DNA of 64,000 bases from an uncultured Clostridia bacterium (lineage in GTDB: Bacteria > Bacillota > Clostridia > Oscillospirales > Acutalibacteraceae), in NCBI GenBank assembly GCA_937884975.1, contig CAKZZS010000079.1, positions 1 to 64,000 of the forward strand, written 5' to 3'. The notes under the pieces were generated by a model. It did not search any database. It was not told the DNA's origin and was given only the letters and a program-made list of their open reading frames with translations. The position numbers were made by a program, and so were the translations under genes. Position 1 is the stretch's first letter; the number at the start of each line of letters is the position of its first letter. This document shows, piece after piece, positions 1 through 8,558 of this stretch.

Positions 1-2
1 CG

Positions 3-695
3 ATCTGCGGACTTCAGAGAAATATTGTTCAGTGTCTTAACGATTTTGATATTCCGCTTTACCTTTCCCATACGATTATTGATATAAGAGGTAAAGACAG
101 AGTCGAGGGAGTTACAATAGCAAAAGTCGGACCCGACAGAAAGCCGATTAAGGGAACCGAAAAAGACTTTAAGTGCGACACGGTTTTGCTTTCAGTCGGT
201 CTTATTCCCGAAAACGAGCTTACAAGAAACGCCGGAATTGATATTGACGCAAGGACAAACGGCGTTGTAGTCTGGGAAAATATGGAAACCTCCGTTCCAG
301 GCATTTTTGCAAGCGGAAACGTAGTTCACGTTCACGACCTTGTTGACTACGTTACGGGCGAAAGCCAGAAGGCAGGACGCGCTGCGGCTGAATATGTCAA
401 GCAGGGAATGCGCTCAAGAGAGCACGCCGTATGCGTTAAAGAAGGAAGCGACGTCGGCTTTATCGTTCCGCTTAAAATTCACCGCGAGGCGATGGACGCG
501 GAAATTTTCTTCAGAGTCAGACGCATTTTTGAAAAGAGCGCAATTATCGTCAAGGACGGCGAAAAGGTGCTCGCTCACCTCAAACGCGCTCATATGGCGC
601 CCGGAGAAATGGAGAGAGTCAAGCTTTCAAGGTCGCTTCTTGACGCAATTGAAGGCGACGAAATAACTGTTTATGCCCAGGAGGTTGACGAATGA
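3..695 (+). CDS. NAD(P)/FAD-dependent oxidoreductase, C-terminal part (5' end outside window)
   Basis: The reading frame is open from the left edge, so only the C-terminal 230 residues are present. It resembles the pyridine-nucleotide-disulphide type flavoprotein that Firmicutes place between a GlpA-like dehydrogenase and a DUF1667 protein. The segment LLSVGLIPENEL followed by GIFASGNVVHVHDLVDYVTGES is the typical end of such a fold, where a substrate-binding segment is followed by the FAD-binding G-D/N-V motif and a helix. Its stop overlaps the next start (ATGA), so the two are translationally coupled. A role in glycerol-3-phosphate or related electron transfer is inferred from this usual gene order; the GlpA-like partner would lie left of the window. 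Confidence 0.8.
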   Translation: MCGLQRNIVQCLNDFDIPLYLSHTIIDIRGKDRVEGVTIAKVGPDRKPIKGTEKDFKCDTVLLSVGLIPENELTRNAGIDIDARTNGVVVWENMETSVPGIFASGNVVHVHDLVDYVTGESQKAGRAAAEYVKQGMRSREHAVCVKEGSDVGFIVPLKIHREAMDAEIFFRVRRIFEKSAIIVKDGEKVLAHLKRAHMAPGEMERVKLSRSLLDAIEGDEITVYAQEVDE

Positions 696-1039
696 AAGAG
701 TTAATTTGCATAACCTGTCCGAGAGGATGCCACCTCAAGGTTGACGAGGAAAACGGTTACGAGGTAACGGGAAACGCCTGTCCGAGAGGTAAGGAATACG
801 GCTTCAACGAGGTAACTAATCCGAAAAGGGTTGTAACCTCAACCGTCAGGACAAACAGTATGGAATATCCACGTTGCCCGGTTAAAACAAACGGCGCAAT
901 ACCGAAGGAAAAGATGTTTGAAGCAATGAAATTGCTTGACGGGATAGTACTCCCCGTCCCCGTTTACTGCGGTGACAAGGTAGTAAGCGACCTTTTCGGC
1001 ACCGGAATTGACTTTGTAGCTACAAAGGACATTTTATAA
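692..1039 (+). CDS. DUF1667 domain protein (small cysteine-rich redox partner)
   Basis: This is a 115-residue protein with cysteines in ITCPRGCHL near the N-terminus and NACPRGKEYG about 20 residues later. These four Cys are the hallmark of DUF1667, which is presumed to bind a metal or Fe-S cluster. Known members follow a FAD oxidoreductase in glycerol-3-phosphate-type operons, as here. The start has a strong Shine-Dalgarno (CAGGAGGT) inside the preceding gene. The exact electron-transfer role is not established. Confidence 0.85.
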   Translation: MKELICITCPRGCHLKVDEENGYEVTGNACPRGKEYGFNEVTNPKRVVTSTVRTNSMEYPRCPVKTNGAIPKEKMFEAMKLLDGIVLPVPVYCGDKVVSDLFGTGIDFVATKDIL

Positions 1040-1049
1040 TCAAAACTTT

Positions 1050-1109
1050 AACCTCCTGCATAGAATGGACTGTGAGAAAATCTCACGCATTCTATACAGG
1101 AGGTTTTTT
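1050..1109 (+). terminator. Long hairpin: terminator of the DUF1667 gene that also contains the next gene's Shine-Dalgarno
   Basis: The left arm AACCTCCTGCATAGAATG (1050-1067) pairs with CATTCTATACAGGAGGTT (1088-1105) with one mismatch, and GTGAGA/TCTCAC extends the stem around an AAA loop. Six T residues follow at 1104-1109 and run directly into the ATG at 1110. The Shine-Dalgarno AGGAGG (1098-1103) lies wholly in the 3' arm, so the same structure can end transcription or hide the ribosome site. Confidence 0.8.
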
Positions 1110-1949
1110 ATGGCTATTTTTACAAATCAGGCTTCTGTTTCGTTTAACGGCGTAACCGTTAACTCTAACACTGCTACGGGCGAAATTACAGACGCCCTTT
1201 CAATAGATAAGACGGCGCTTACAGAAGAATATACCGTGGGCGAAAGTAAAACCTATATTATAAGCATTGTCAATTCCTGCCCGACGGATATTACGGACGT
1301 TACGGTAACGGACAACCTCGGCGCATACGAATTCAACGCTCAGACGCTTTATCCGCTGACCTATGAAGACGGCTCGCTTACGGCTTTCGTAAACGGCTCG
1401 GTTATTGAAACCCCTGCGGTAACAGCTTCTCCGACGCTTGTAATAAGCGGTTTAACCGTTCCTGCAACGTCAGGCGTTCTTCTTATTTACAGCGTAAGAG
1501 TAAATGAATTTGCCTCTCCCGAAACGGACGGCGAAATCGTTAATACCGCTTCGCTTTTAAGCGCTTCTTACGCTCCCCTTGAGGCAACTCAAACCGTAGC
1601 CGCGGCGGACAGAGCCCTTCTTTCAATAAGCAAATCCGTCTCGCCTCAGTCGGTTTCCGGCTGTGACGAGGTAACCTTCACGTTTGTAATTCAGAACACG
1701 GGAAATACCGAAGCTCAAAACGTTATCCTTACGGATACATTTGAAATACCCGTTTCGATTACCGGTGTAACTCTTGACGGAGTCGCTCTTTCGGAAACAA
1801 CAGACTATACCTTTGACGCCGCTACAGGCGTTTTCACAACTGTTGACGGAATAATTACCGTTCCCGAAGCTGAATTTGAACAGAGCGAAACGGGCGAATG
1901 GATTACTAATCCCGGCTCGGTAACGCTTAAAATAACTGCAAACGTATAA
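1110..1949 (+). CDS. DUF11-type repeat protein without signal peptide
   Basis: This is a 279-residue protein starting MAIFTNQASVSFNG. The ATG at 1110 is chosen because AGGAGG lies 6 nt upstream; the longer reading would start inside the hairpin. Two beta-sandwich repeats are visible, at about residues 30-150 and 175-279, each with the pattern of DUF11/TIGR01451 domains (VTVTDNLG, NVILTDTFE). Such domains are usually surface-exposed, yet there is no signal peptide, sorting motif or transmembrane helix. Proteins beginning with a similar MAxFTNQAxxSYNG segment recur in Clostridia. A spore-surface or intracellular assembly role is conceivable but unproven. Confidence 0.75.
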   Translation: MAIFTNQASVSFNGVTVNSNTATGEITDALSIDKTALTEEYTVGESKTYIISIVNSCPTDITDVTVTDNLGAYEFNAQTLYPLTYEDGSLTAFVNGSVIETPAVTASPTLVISGLTVPATSGVLLIYSVRVNEFASPETDGEIVNTASLLSASYAPLEATQTVAAADRALLSISKSVSPQSVSGCDEVTFTFVIQNTGNTEAQNVILTDTFEIPVSITGVTLDGVALSETTDYTFDAATGVFTTVDGIITVPEAEFEQSETGEWITNPGSVTLKITANV

Positions 1950-1961
1950 TTTACTAAAATA

Positions 1962-1985
1962 AAAGCCTTCCGTCAGGAAGGCTTT
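1962..1985. terminator. Bidirectional terminator
   Basis: A perfect 10 bp stem, AAAGCCTTCC / GGAAGGCTTT, with loop GTCA lies between two convergent genes. T-rich sequence follows on the plus side and A-rich sequence precedes it, so it can serve both genes. Confidence 0.85.
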
Positions 1986-2004
1986 ATCTTTTTATTATTT
2001 ACTG

Positions 2005-4071
2005 TCAGTTGCCGTAATTCGGGCACTTGGGATTTCGGCACTTAACATTATAGGTAAGGTCGGAATCAACGGTAATTGAATACTTAACGCCGTCATCCGT
2101 TCTGCCGTTCTTACAGTAGGGCGGATGTCCCTCGTCAAACATTTTATCAAATGCAGCCTGCTTCGCAAGCACGTCATTAACATTTTTAAACGCCTTGCCG
2201 TTATTGCCGGTCAAAATATAAGTTCCGAGATTTGACTTGATTATTCTTTCATTCGACTGGCACTGCTTAAGCTGGGCATTCTTTGAAATGCTTAAGAACA
2301 AATCGGGGTCGATATCCTTAAAGATTTCTTCGCCCTTCTCCTCAAGCTTTTCTTCCATGCTTTCAAGAAATTCCTCAATATCCGTAAGTCCCTTCTTGTC
2401 GGGAGTTTCGAACTTGGAGAAATCTGCTTCAGAGGAAAGTTCACTCTTAATTTCAGCCTCAAATTCAACGTCCTCAAATTCAACCTTTGCGTTTATATCA
2501 TAGGTTTCGCTGTTTACAAGGTCGATTTTAATATCAAAATTATCGTAGCTGTCGTCTTCCTTGCCCTCGTCAACGGGATTACCTTTGACATTTACGGAAC
2601 CGAGGAGTACGTTTACTCCACCTATGCTTTCAACCCTTATGTCCTCGAATTTTGCGGAATAAACATAGCCGTCCTTATCCTCGTCAACGGTTTTGCCGTC
2701 GATTTCAATTACGGCGCCATTTGAGGAATTTGTACGGTTTACTGTGATTTCGGTTGTGATATCATCAACAATAACGCTGATTGTCGCGTCAACAGTTTTA
2801 CCCTTAAAGGCTGTGTCAATATTAAACCTGAACGTCTCTTCTCCGTCATAGTTTGCGATAACGCTCCTGTTTACAACATTGCCCTTTGAATCGGTAGCGT
2901 AACTCAATACAAGCTCAATATCATCGGCATCCTTAAATGTTTCTCTGATCATTTTAACTGCATTGTCAAAATGGTCAAGAGCCTCTTCCTTAAACTCCTT
3001 ATAGGTGTATTCGTCGTCGCCGCCGGTCTTAACATAGGCATTGTAGCTTGCCTCAAGCGCAGGGTCAAGGGCGTCCAAAAGCGCGTCGTCATCCTTAACG
3101 GCAGTGAGAAGGTCAACTATAAAATCGGCAGCCTTATCGCCGTCAAACGTAAATGAAACCTTTCTGCATTTTTTACCGTCAATTTTTTCCTTTGTGACAA
3201 CGGTGTTGGTTTTGATATGGTCCTTATCTATCTGCTTATAAATCTTAACGAGTTCTTTGCTTATTGTATCGTAATCAAGCTCAATACCTTCCTCTTCAAC
3301 TCCCATATCGGAAAGGTCCGCATAAAACTTTTCATCCGTAAGGTCGGGGATGGATACGCCGAGCTTATCCTTATCAAGACTGATATTGGCAGTAAGCTTT
3401 ACGTCATCCTCCGCCTTAAGGTCAACGACGGCAAGAGCCTTTTCGTCCTCCCGGGAAAAGGCAAGCAAAACATCAGCCGAAAGAGCGTCAAAAATCTTAT
3501 CAAATTCGTCCTGATTTGAAGAAGCCTTAACCGACGATTTGGAGGTAACAGCCTTATTTTCAAAAAGTTTTTCGTAATTGTCAATGCCGAAGGTCTTTTC
3601 AACCGTCTTCGATTCTCTCCAGGCATAGAAGCCCAATTCTCCGAGAGCCGACCTTGCAATGCTCTGCCACATACACGCAGCGGCAACTCCTGCGGCAACA
3701 ATAACCGCAAGAACTACGCAGATAATAATCGGCGCAATTTTCTTTTTACCGCTCTTAACCTTTTTTGGCTTCGGCGCGTTTACCGCTGCAGCAGAAGCGT
3801 AAGGGTTGGGATAGGTGTTTTCCGCAGGCTGCGCATAAACATTACCGTTTGCAGTCTGTTCGGGCTGAACCGGAATTGACTGCGCAGGCGCAGTGAACGG
3901 AATTGACTGAACAGGCTCAACAGGAGCGACAGGCTCAACGGGAGTAACAGGTTCAACTGGAGCGACAGGTTCAGAAGGAATAGCCTGGCTCTGAAAAGCG
4001 ACGGGGTTTCCGCAATTCGGACAGAAGCCGGCGCCGTCGGGAAGAGAAGCACCGCATTTTCCACAAAACAT
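2005..4071 (-). CDS. Zinc-ribbon membrane-anchored protein with large extracytoplasmic domain
   Basis: This 688-residue protein starts at the ATG at 4071, where AAAGGAG lies 8 nt upstream; a TTG two codons earlier is too close to the site. In order it has an N-terminal zinc ribbon (CGKCGASLPDGAGFCPNCG), a Pro/Val/Glu linker of PVEPVx repeats, a basic patch (KPKKVKSGKKK), one transmembrane helix near residues 115-140, then about 540 acidic, beta-rich residues outside. The C-terminus has a further Cys group (CKNG ... CRNPKCPNYG) resembling half a zinc knuckle. The function is unknown. Zinc_ribbon_2 proteins with this layout are common in Clostridia and are thought to be stress- or envelope-related. 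Confidence 0.75.
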   Translation of the reverse strand: MFCGKCGASLPDGAGFCPNCGNPVAFQSQAIPSEPVAPVEPVTPVEPVAPVEPVQSIPFTAPAQSIPVQPEQTANGNVYAQPAENTYPNPYASAAAVNAPKPKKVKSGKKKIAPIIICVVLAVIVAAGVAAACMWQSIARSALGELGFYAWRESKTVEKTFGIDNYEKLFENKAVTSKSSVKASSNQDEFDKIFDALSADVLLAFSREDEKALAVVDLKAEDDVKLTANISLDKDKLGVSIPDLTDEKFYADLSDMGVEEEGIELDYDTISKELVKIYKQIDKDHIKTNTVVTKEKIDGKKCRKVSFTFDGDKAADFIVDLLTAVKDDDALLDALDPALEASYNAYVKTGGDDEYTYKEFKEEALDHFDNAVKMIRETFKDADDIELVLSYATDSKGNVVNRSVIANYDGEETFRFNIDTAFKGKTVDATISVIVDDITTEITVNRTNSSNGAVIEIDGKTVDEDKDGYVYSAKFEDIRVESIGGVNVLLGSVNVKGNPVDEGKEDDSYDNFDIKIDLVNSETYDINAKVEFEDVEFEAEIKSELSSEADFSKFETPDKKGLTDIEEFLESMEEKLEEKGEEIFKDIDPDLFLSISKNAQLKQCQSNERIIKSNLGTYILTGNNGKAFKNVNDVLAKQAAFDKMFDEGHPPYCKNGRTDDGVKYSITVDSDLTYNVKCRNPKCPNYGN

Positions 4072-4126
4072 TTTCAAAACTCCTTTGTAATATAATCAGA
4101 ATAATCGCCTTTTTTATTTTACCATA

Positions 4127-4813
4127 TTAAGATATTTGTTGCAACAAATTTATAAGAAAGCGGATATTTTTTAAAGTGTAGTCGGGCCTTATTTCTCCGT
4201 CGGGTTCTTTTTGACAGATAAGGCAGGTGTCAATGCCGTAATTTACTCCGCCGAGAATATCGCTTGTTATTGAATCGCCGACTATGAGGCACGTTGACTT
4301 GTCCAACTTTGTCTTTTTAAAAAAGAAATCAAAAAATTCCTTTTTAGGCTTCGGCGTCCCTGCTTCATCGGAGGTTATCATTCTTTTTACAAACTCGGAA
4401 AGCGAGCTTAATTGTAGTCGGCTTCTCTGAATCCAGTCGGTGCCGTTTGTGATTACATAAAGATTATAGTCCTCATAAAGCGACTGACAGACCTCTTTTG
4501 CGCCGTCCATAAGAATCGCCTGAAGTGAGAGGTTTTCCTTATATTTTTCATTGACCTCATCAGCGTCCCTTTCGATTTTCATTTTTTCAAGAAATTCCTT
4601 AAAGCGCATTGTGCCAAGATCGTTTTTATTTATTTCTCCCCTCTCAAGCCTTTTCCAAAGCCCGTCGTTTATCAGCGAATAAAGCTCATGCGTTTTTCCG
4701 TCAATATTAACGCCGTATTCCTCAAAGGTCTTTTTAAGCGCGTTATATTCGCAGGACTTAAAATCCAGCAATGTCATATCAAGGTCAAAAAGTATGTTTT
4801 CGTATTTTTTCAT
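4127..4813 (-). CDS. HAD-family phosphatase, YjjG-like (noncanonical pyrimidine nucleotidase family)
   Basis: The 228 residues carry all HAD motifs. Motif I is DLDMT, with the nucleophile Asp near residue 10; motif II is in VITNGT; the motif III Lys is in GTPKPKKEFFDFFF; motif IV is VGDSITSDILGG. The cap insertion and the spacing FDLDMTLLDFKSCEYNAL match the YjjG/YfnB group, which dephosphorylate nucleoside monophosphates, including damaged pyrimidines. It sits 2 nt after the upstream lipoprotein gene and is probably cotranscribed with it. Substrate assignment is by family only. Confidence 0.8.
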   Translation of the reverse strand: MKKYENILFDLDMTLLDFKSCEYNALKKTFEEYGVNIDGKTHELYSLINDGLWKRLERGEINKNDLGTMRFKEFLEKMKIERDADEVNEKYKENLSLQAILMDGAKEVCQSLYEDYNLYVITNGTDWIQRSRLQLSSLSEFVKRMITSDEAGTPKPKKEFFDFFFKKTKLDKSTCLIVGDSITSDILGGVNYGIDTCLICQKEPDGEIRPDYTLKNIRFLINLLQQIS

Positions 4814-4814
4814 T

Positions 4815-5303
4815 TTACCATTCCAATTCTATGTTTATTCTTTTTTCGGGAATAAGGATTTTACTGACTCTGTTTTCGCCGTCAAGCATTATTTCAAAGC
4901 CGTCACCCGTTATCGCGGTTTTTGAGTCCGTTTTATTAAGTAACCCATCAAGCCTTGCGCGGTTCAATACGGAATACACCGCAAAGGCGTTGAATTTTTC
5001 CGTCACGGACGAATTCTCCTTTGTCACGCTCAAGCCGTTAAACGAAAGGCTCACCGACTGATTATTCACGTTTATTCTCAAGCCGCTTATTGTTTTCGGG
5101 AACGTAAACTCTAAAGAGAGCGTTTCGGGAGTAAAGGTAAAATACCCCTTTGTTTCAAGCTCTCCGAAGGACGCAGAAAAAGAAGCGTTTATATTTTCAA
5201 AAAAAGAAGAAACATCCGCCCTTTCCTCCTTTGAATTATTCGGTACACAGCCCGAAAACATAAGTAAAATTACAACAAGAAAGACTAACGGATATTTCTT
5301 CAA
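4815..5303 (-). CDS. Putative lipoprotein of unknown function
   Basis: The protein has 162 residues with a classic lipoprotein signal: KK, a hydrophobic stretch LVFLVVILL, then the lipobox MFSGC. It should be anchored outside the membrane through that Cys. The start is a TTG at 5303, preceded by GGGGGA at normal spacing; no ATG fits the signal peptide. The mature part is beta-rich and is not recognised. It lies between nnr and the YjjG-like gene in the same direction. Confidence 0.65.
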   Translation of the reverse strand: MKKYPLVFLVVILLMFSGCVPNNSKEERADVSSFFENINASFSASFGELETKGYFTFTPETLSLEFTFPKTISGLRINVNNQSVSLSFNGLSVTKENSSVTEKFNAFAVYSVLNRARLDGLLNKTDSKTAITGDGFEIMLDGENRVSKILIPEKRINIELEW

Positions 5304-5317
5304 TTTTAATCCCCCAT

Positions 5318-6856
5318 TTACTCAAGATATTTAAGTGTCAGGGGAAGCTGTTCAATTATCCTTGAAGGCGTAACGCCCATAAGAGAATACTTTTCTTTCA
5401 CCTCATCGCCTGCAAGCGCGTGAACAAAGACGGCGCTTATTGCAGCTTCGTTTAAAGGTAATTTCTGACCGACAAAGGACGCAAGAAGCCCTGCAAGCAC
5501 GTCGCCGCTGCCGCCCGTAGCCATACCGGGATTTCCGAGAGTATTTATAAACACCGCTTCATCGGTTTTTGAGCAGACAAGCGTGCCCGAGCCCTTAAGA
5601 ACGGTTACCGCGTCGGTCATTTCACATATCTTCCTTACGCTGTCAAGGCGCGAGGACTGAATTATAAGCGCGTCGGTGTCAAGAAGCCTTGCCGCCTCTC
5701 CCGGATGAGGAGTAAGAACCAGCGGCGCAGTAACTTCCCTTAAAATATCTATGCAGGAGGAAAGAATATTTATTCCGTCCGCATCAATTATTACGGGGCA
5801 TTTTGCTTGGAGCAGCACCGATTTGAAAAATTCCTTTGTATCGGAATCGACTCCCATTCCGCAACCGATAAGAATAACGTCGGCTGACGCGATTTTTTCC
5901 TTTGCGCTTTCACAAGCCGACATACTGAACCTGCCGCTTTCATTCGATTTTAAAGGTAAGAGCACAGGCTCGGTCACCTTTGAGGCGACTGCGCAGTAAG
6001 CCTTATCGGGAAAAGCGAGCGTGACAAGTCCTGCGCCGCTGTTTACCGCCGCATTTGCCGCCATAACCGCCGCGCCGGGCATTTCATAGCTTCCTGCGAA
6101 AATAAGAGCCTTTCCGAAATCGCCCTTATTAGCGTCGGGCTTTCTGGGTTTAAAAAACTCGCTTATGTTATTTAAGTCGAGAGTATACATTTCGTTCTCG
6201 ACTCCCTCGTAGCACGCAGGCGGAAGTCCGATATTAACGGTTTTTACCTTTCCCGAATATTCAGCCGCGGGATAGAGCACCTGCGCCCTTTTAAGTCCAA
6301 TGGGCGTGGCGGTCAGGTTAGCCTTGACGCAAAGCGAATCGACATAGGCGTTATCGCAGTCCACGCCGCTTGGAATATCGACGGAAACGATTTTTGCCTT
6401 TGAGGAATTCATCAGCTTAAAGATAAGAGCGGTATTCTTATCGGGCTGTCCCGAAAAGCCTATTCCGAAAATCGCGTCAACTATAAGGTCAACGCCGCCT
6501 ATTATCTTCGCGCTTCTTTCGGTTTCAATATCAAGATCAATAACCGTGACGTTAAGGTCCCGAAGACGCATAAACATTTCGTCGCTCTCTTGAGTAACGG
6601 GCTTACCGTGGGTGAGAATTACGGCGATTTTATATCCGCTTTCGCAAAGCTTTCTTGCTATAACAAAGCCGTCTCCGCCGTTATTGCCCTTACCGCAGAC
6701 AACGGCGACATACTTATATTCGCTTTCGGGGAAATTTTCCTTAATGCACTTTGCCATAGCGGCGCCTGCGTTTTCCATCATACGCAGAGCAGGAATTCCC
6801 TGTGAAAAGCCGTTTTTCTCAATTTCTCTTATTTGCGCTCTTGAAAAGACCTTCAT
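5318..6856 (-). CDS. nnr: Bifunctional NAD(P)H-hydrate epimerase / ADP-dependent NAD(P)H-hydrate dehydratase
   Basis: This 512-residue fusion repairs damaged nicotinamide cofactors (NADHX, NADPHX). Residues 1 to about 215 form the YjeF_N epimerase domain, with MENAGAAMA and the loop GKGNNGGDGFVIAR. Residues about 225-510 form the ribokinase-like dehydratase, with GDFGKALIFAGS, GCGMG, DADGIN, LTPHPGEAARLL, VLKGSGTLV and GNPGMATGGSGDVLAG; the last carries the catalytic Asp. The length is that of the usual fused Nnr. A GGGAG site precedes the ATG. It heads the nnr-lipoprotein-YjjG run. Confidence 0.93.
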   Translation of the reverse strand: MKVFSRAQIREIEKNGFSQGIPALRMMENAGAAMAKCIKENFPESEYKYVAVVCGKGNNGGDGFVIARKLCESGYKIAVILTHGKPVTQESDEMFMRLRDLNVTVIDLDIETERSAKIIGGVDLIVDAIFGIGFSGQPDKNTALIFKLMNSSKAKIVSVDIPSGVDCDNAYVDSLCVKANLTATPIGLKRAQVLYPAAEYSGKVKTVNIGLPPACYEGVENEMYTLDLNNISEFFKPRKPDANKGDFGKALIFAGSYEMPGAAVMAANAAVNSGAGLVTLAFPDKAYCAVASKVTEPVLLPLKSNESGRFSMSACESAKEKIASADVILIGCGMGVDSDTKEFFKSVLLQAKCPVIIDADGINILSSCIDILREVTAPLVLTPHPGEAARLLDTDALIIQSSRLDSVRKICEMTDAVTVLKGSGTLVCSKTDEAVFINTLGNPGMATGGSGDVLAGLLASFVGQKLPLNEAAISAVFVHALAGDEVKEKYSLMGVTPSRIIEQLPLTLKYLE

Positions 6857-6929
6857 ATTATTTTTCTCCCGAATTTATTTTTCTTAATTTTATCATACAT
6901 TGTCCCAAAAATAAAGCGGTATTTTTCAT

Positions 6930-7223
6930 TCAGTGCCTGAACATTGAGTCAAAAAAGCCCTTTCTTTCCGGCACGCGGAAAAACCTGTCGGAATCGATAT
7001 CGACAAGCACCGTGTCCTCGCCTATGACCTTTATATCCTCCCAGCAGATTTTAAGCTCCTCGCCCCTGCCGAAGCCCGGCATCAAGCGCCTCGGATAAAG
7101 CACAATTGCAACAAGCTGTCCGGAGTGCGTATTGACCTCAACGTCACTTATATTCCCAAGGCTGTTGCCGTTGCGAAGATTTATAACTTCCTTTCTGGTT
7201 AAATCGGTTACACAGCAATTCAT
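6930..7223 (-). CDS. YlmC/YmxH family sporulation-associated PRC-barrel protein
   Basis: This is a 97-residue PRC-barrel protein with the family's LRNGNSLGNISDVEVNTHSG and VLYPRRLMPGFGRGEELKICW segments. YlmC/YmxH proteins are conserved in endospore formers; their molecular role is unclear. A strong Shine-Dalgarno (GGGGAGGA) lies 8 nt before the ATG, but it is buried in a 12 bp hairpin (see separate entry). It follows the GH27 gene by 48 nt on the same strand. Confidence 0.85.
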   Translation of the reverse strand: MNCCVTDLTRKEVINLRNGNSLGNISDVEVNTHSGQLVAIVLYPRRLMPGFGRGEELKICWEDIKVIGEDTVLVDIDSDRFFRVPERKGFFDSMFRH

Positions 7224-7228
7224 AAAAT

Positions 7229-7264
7229 AATCCTCCCCTTTTTATTATATTCAAGGGAAGGATT
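7229..7264 (-). promoter_or_regulatory. Hairpin sequestering the ylmC Shine-Dalgarno
   Basis: On the minus strand AATCCTTCCCTT (7264-7253) pairs with AAGGGGAGGATT (7240-7229), giving 12 bp with one G-U pair and a 12 nt loop. GGGGAGGA, the only plausible ribosome site of ylmC, is entirely inside the 3' arm. There is no proper U-run after the stem in the minus direction, so control of translation is more likely than termination. Confidence 0.55.
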
Positions 7265-7271
7265 TTTTTGA

Positions 7272-8558
7272 TTATTTTATTTTATAAATCACGCTCGCGT
7301 GAGGACGAAGAGAAACGGAAACAGCGGACATTTCACCCAAGCTGGAATGAAGCCACAAATCCCGTACCGAAACGCTTTTCATACTGATTTTTTCAGTTTC
7401 GAGAGAAACCGTTCTCTCTTCATCGGAAAGATTAAACAGCGCAAGAAACCTGCAGCCCTCGCCGTCGCTTATCCATATCGCTTCGTTTTCGTTATATAAA
7501 ACGGGTCTTGGATTTTTTCCGTTTTGATTAACAAAAAGCACCTCGTCATTTGTGATTAAATTCAAATCCCATTCGGTGTTATCGTTCAGTTCTCCTCCGA
7601 GCATAAGCGGAGAACGGAAAATGCACCAAAGGTTCATAAGCGTTACCTGCTCATCCTTTGTAAAAAGAGTGTATCTGTCCCTGCCGCCCTCATAGGAAGC
7701 GTTTTTTGCAAGTCTGCCGAGCGGCAGCATATCGCAGTCGGGCCAACAACCCTCCTTTACAAACGGGTACCATTTTGACGTGCGCTCAAACATTGCTTTG
7801 AGCTTATCCCAGTTATCCCAGAAATCACCCGTAAGACGCCACATATTTGCGTTTTCACTCAAATGAGCGGCGTATTCAAGCGGAGCCGGACCCGGAGAAA
7901 GAGAAAGCACCATATCTCTCCCGCAGTTATCAATACACGAACGGATTAACTCAATTTCGTCCTTTGCGCTGTAAGGATTTTGTTTATTAAACTCGGTATT
8001 GCAAATATCGTCGCATTTTATAAAGTCAACGCCCCAGGAAGCGTACAAATCAAAAATTGACTGGTAGTACTCCCTTGCGCCGTCCGCTTTCGGATTTACG
8101 CCGTACATATCGGTATTCCACGGGCAAAGCGAAAACTGTTTTGCAATTTGTCTTGCAGTCACATTTGTGCCTTTAATTGCCGTATTATTATGCACTGCCT
8201 GACGGGGAATTCCGCGCATAATATGTATTCCGAATTTCAGTCCCATAGCGTGAATTTTGTCCGCTATCGGCTTAAAGCCCTTTCCGCCCTCACATGACGG
8301 AAAACGGTTGACGGCAGGGATAAGACGGGAATACTCATCCGTACAAAGCTCGGTAAAATTATTATAGAAATTTGATTTTGCCTTCGGCTCATACCACTGG
8401 ATATCGCAGACAACGTAATTGTAGCCGTGCTGCTTTAAGTTTTTTGCAACATATTCGGCATTAGCCAATAACTGCTGTTCATTTACAGCCGCGCCGTAAC
8501 AGTCCCAGCTGTTCCAACCCATAGGAGGAGTCGGGGCAAAAGAATTCTTTTTCATCAT
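7272..8558 (-). CDS. Glycoside hydrolase family 27 alpha-galactosidase
   Basis: This is a 428-residue (beta/alpha)8 enzyme. It opens with TPPMGWNSWDCYG, the GH27 signature. WGVDFIKCDD carries the catalytic nucleophile Asp on strand 4, and MWRLTGDFWDNWDKL carries the likely acid/base Asp. A C-terminal beta-domain follows from about residue 345. No signal peptide is seen, so it probably acts on imported alpha-galactosides such as melibiose or raffinose. The start overlaps the dCMP deaminase stop (ATGA). A second ATG directly follows the first and is also possible. GH27 includes alpha-N-acetylgalactosaminidases and isomaltodextranases, so substrate certainty is moderate. Confidence 0.87.
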   Translation of the reverse strand: MMKKNSFAPTPPMGWNSWDCYGAAVNEQQLLANAEYVAKNLKQHGYNYVVCDIQWYEPKAKSNFYNNFTELCTDEYSRLIPAVNRFPSCEGGKGFKPIADKIHAMGLKFGIHIMRGIPRQAVHNNTAIKGTNVTARQIAKQFSLCPWNTDMYGVNPKADGAREYYQSIFDLYASWGVDFIKCDDICNTEFNKQNPYSAKDEIELIRSCIDNCGRDMVLSLSPGPAPLEYAAHLSENANMWRLTGDFWDNWDKLKAMFERTSKWYPFVKEGCWPDCDMLPLGRLAKNASYEGGRDRYTLFTKDEQVTLMNLWCIFRSPLMLGGELNDNTEWDLNLITNDEVLFVNQNGKNPRPVLYNENEAIWISDGEGCRFLALFNLSDEERTVSLETEKISMKSVSVRDLWLHSSLGEMSAVSVSLRPHASVIYKIK

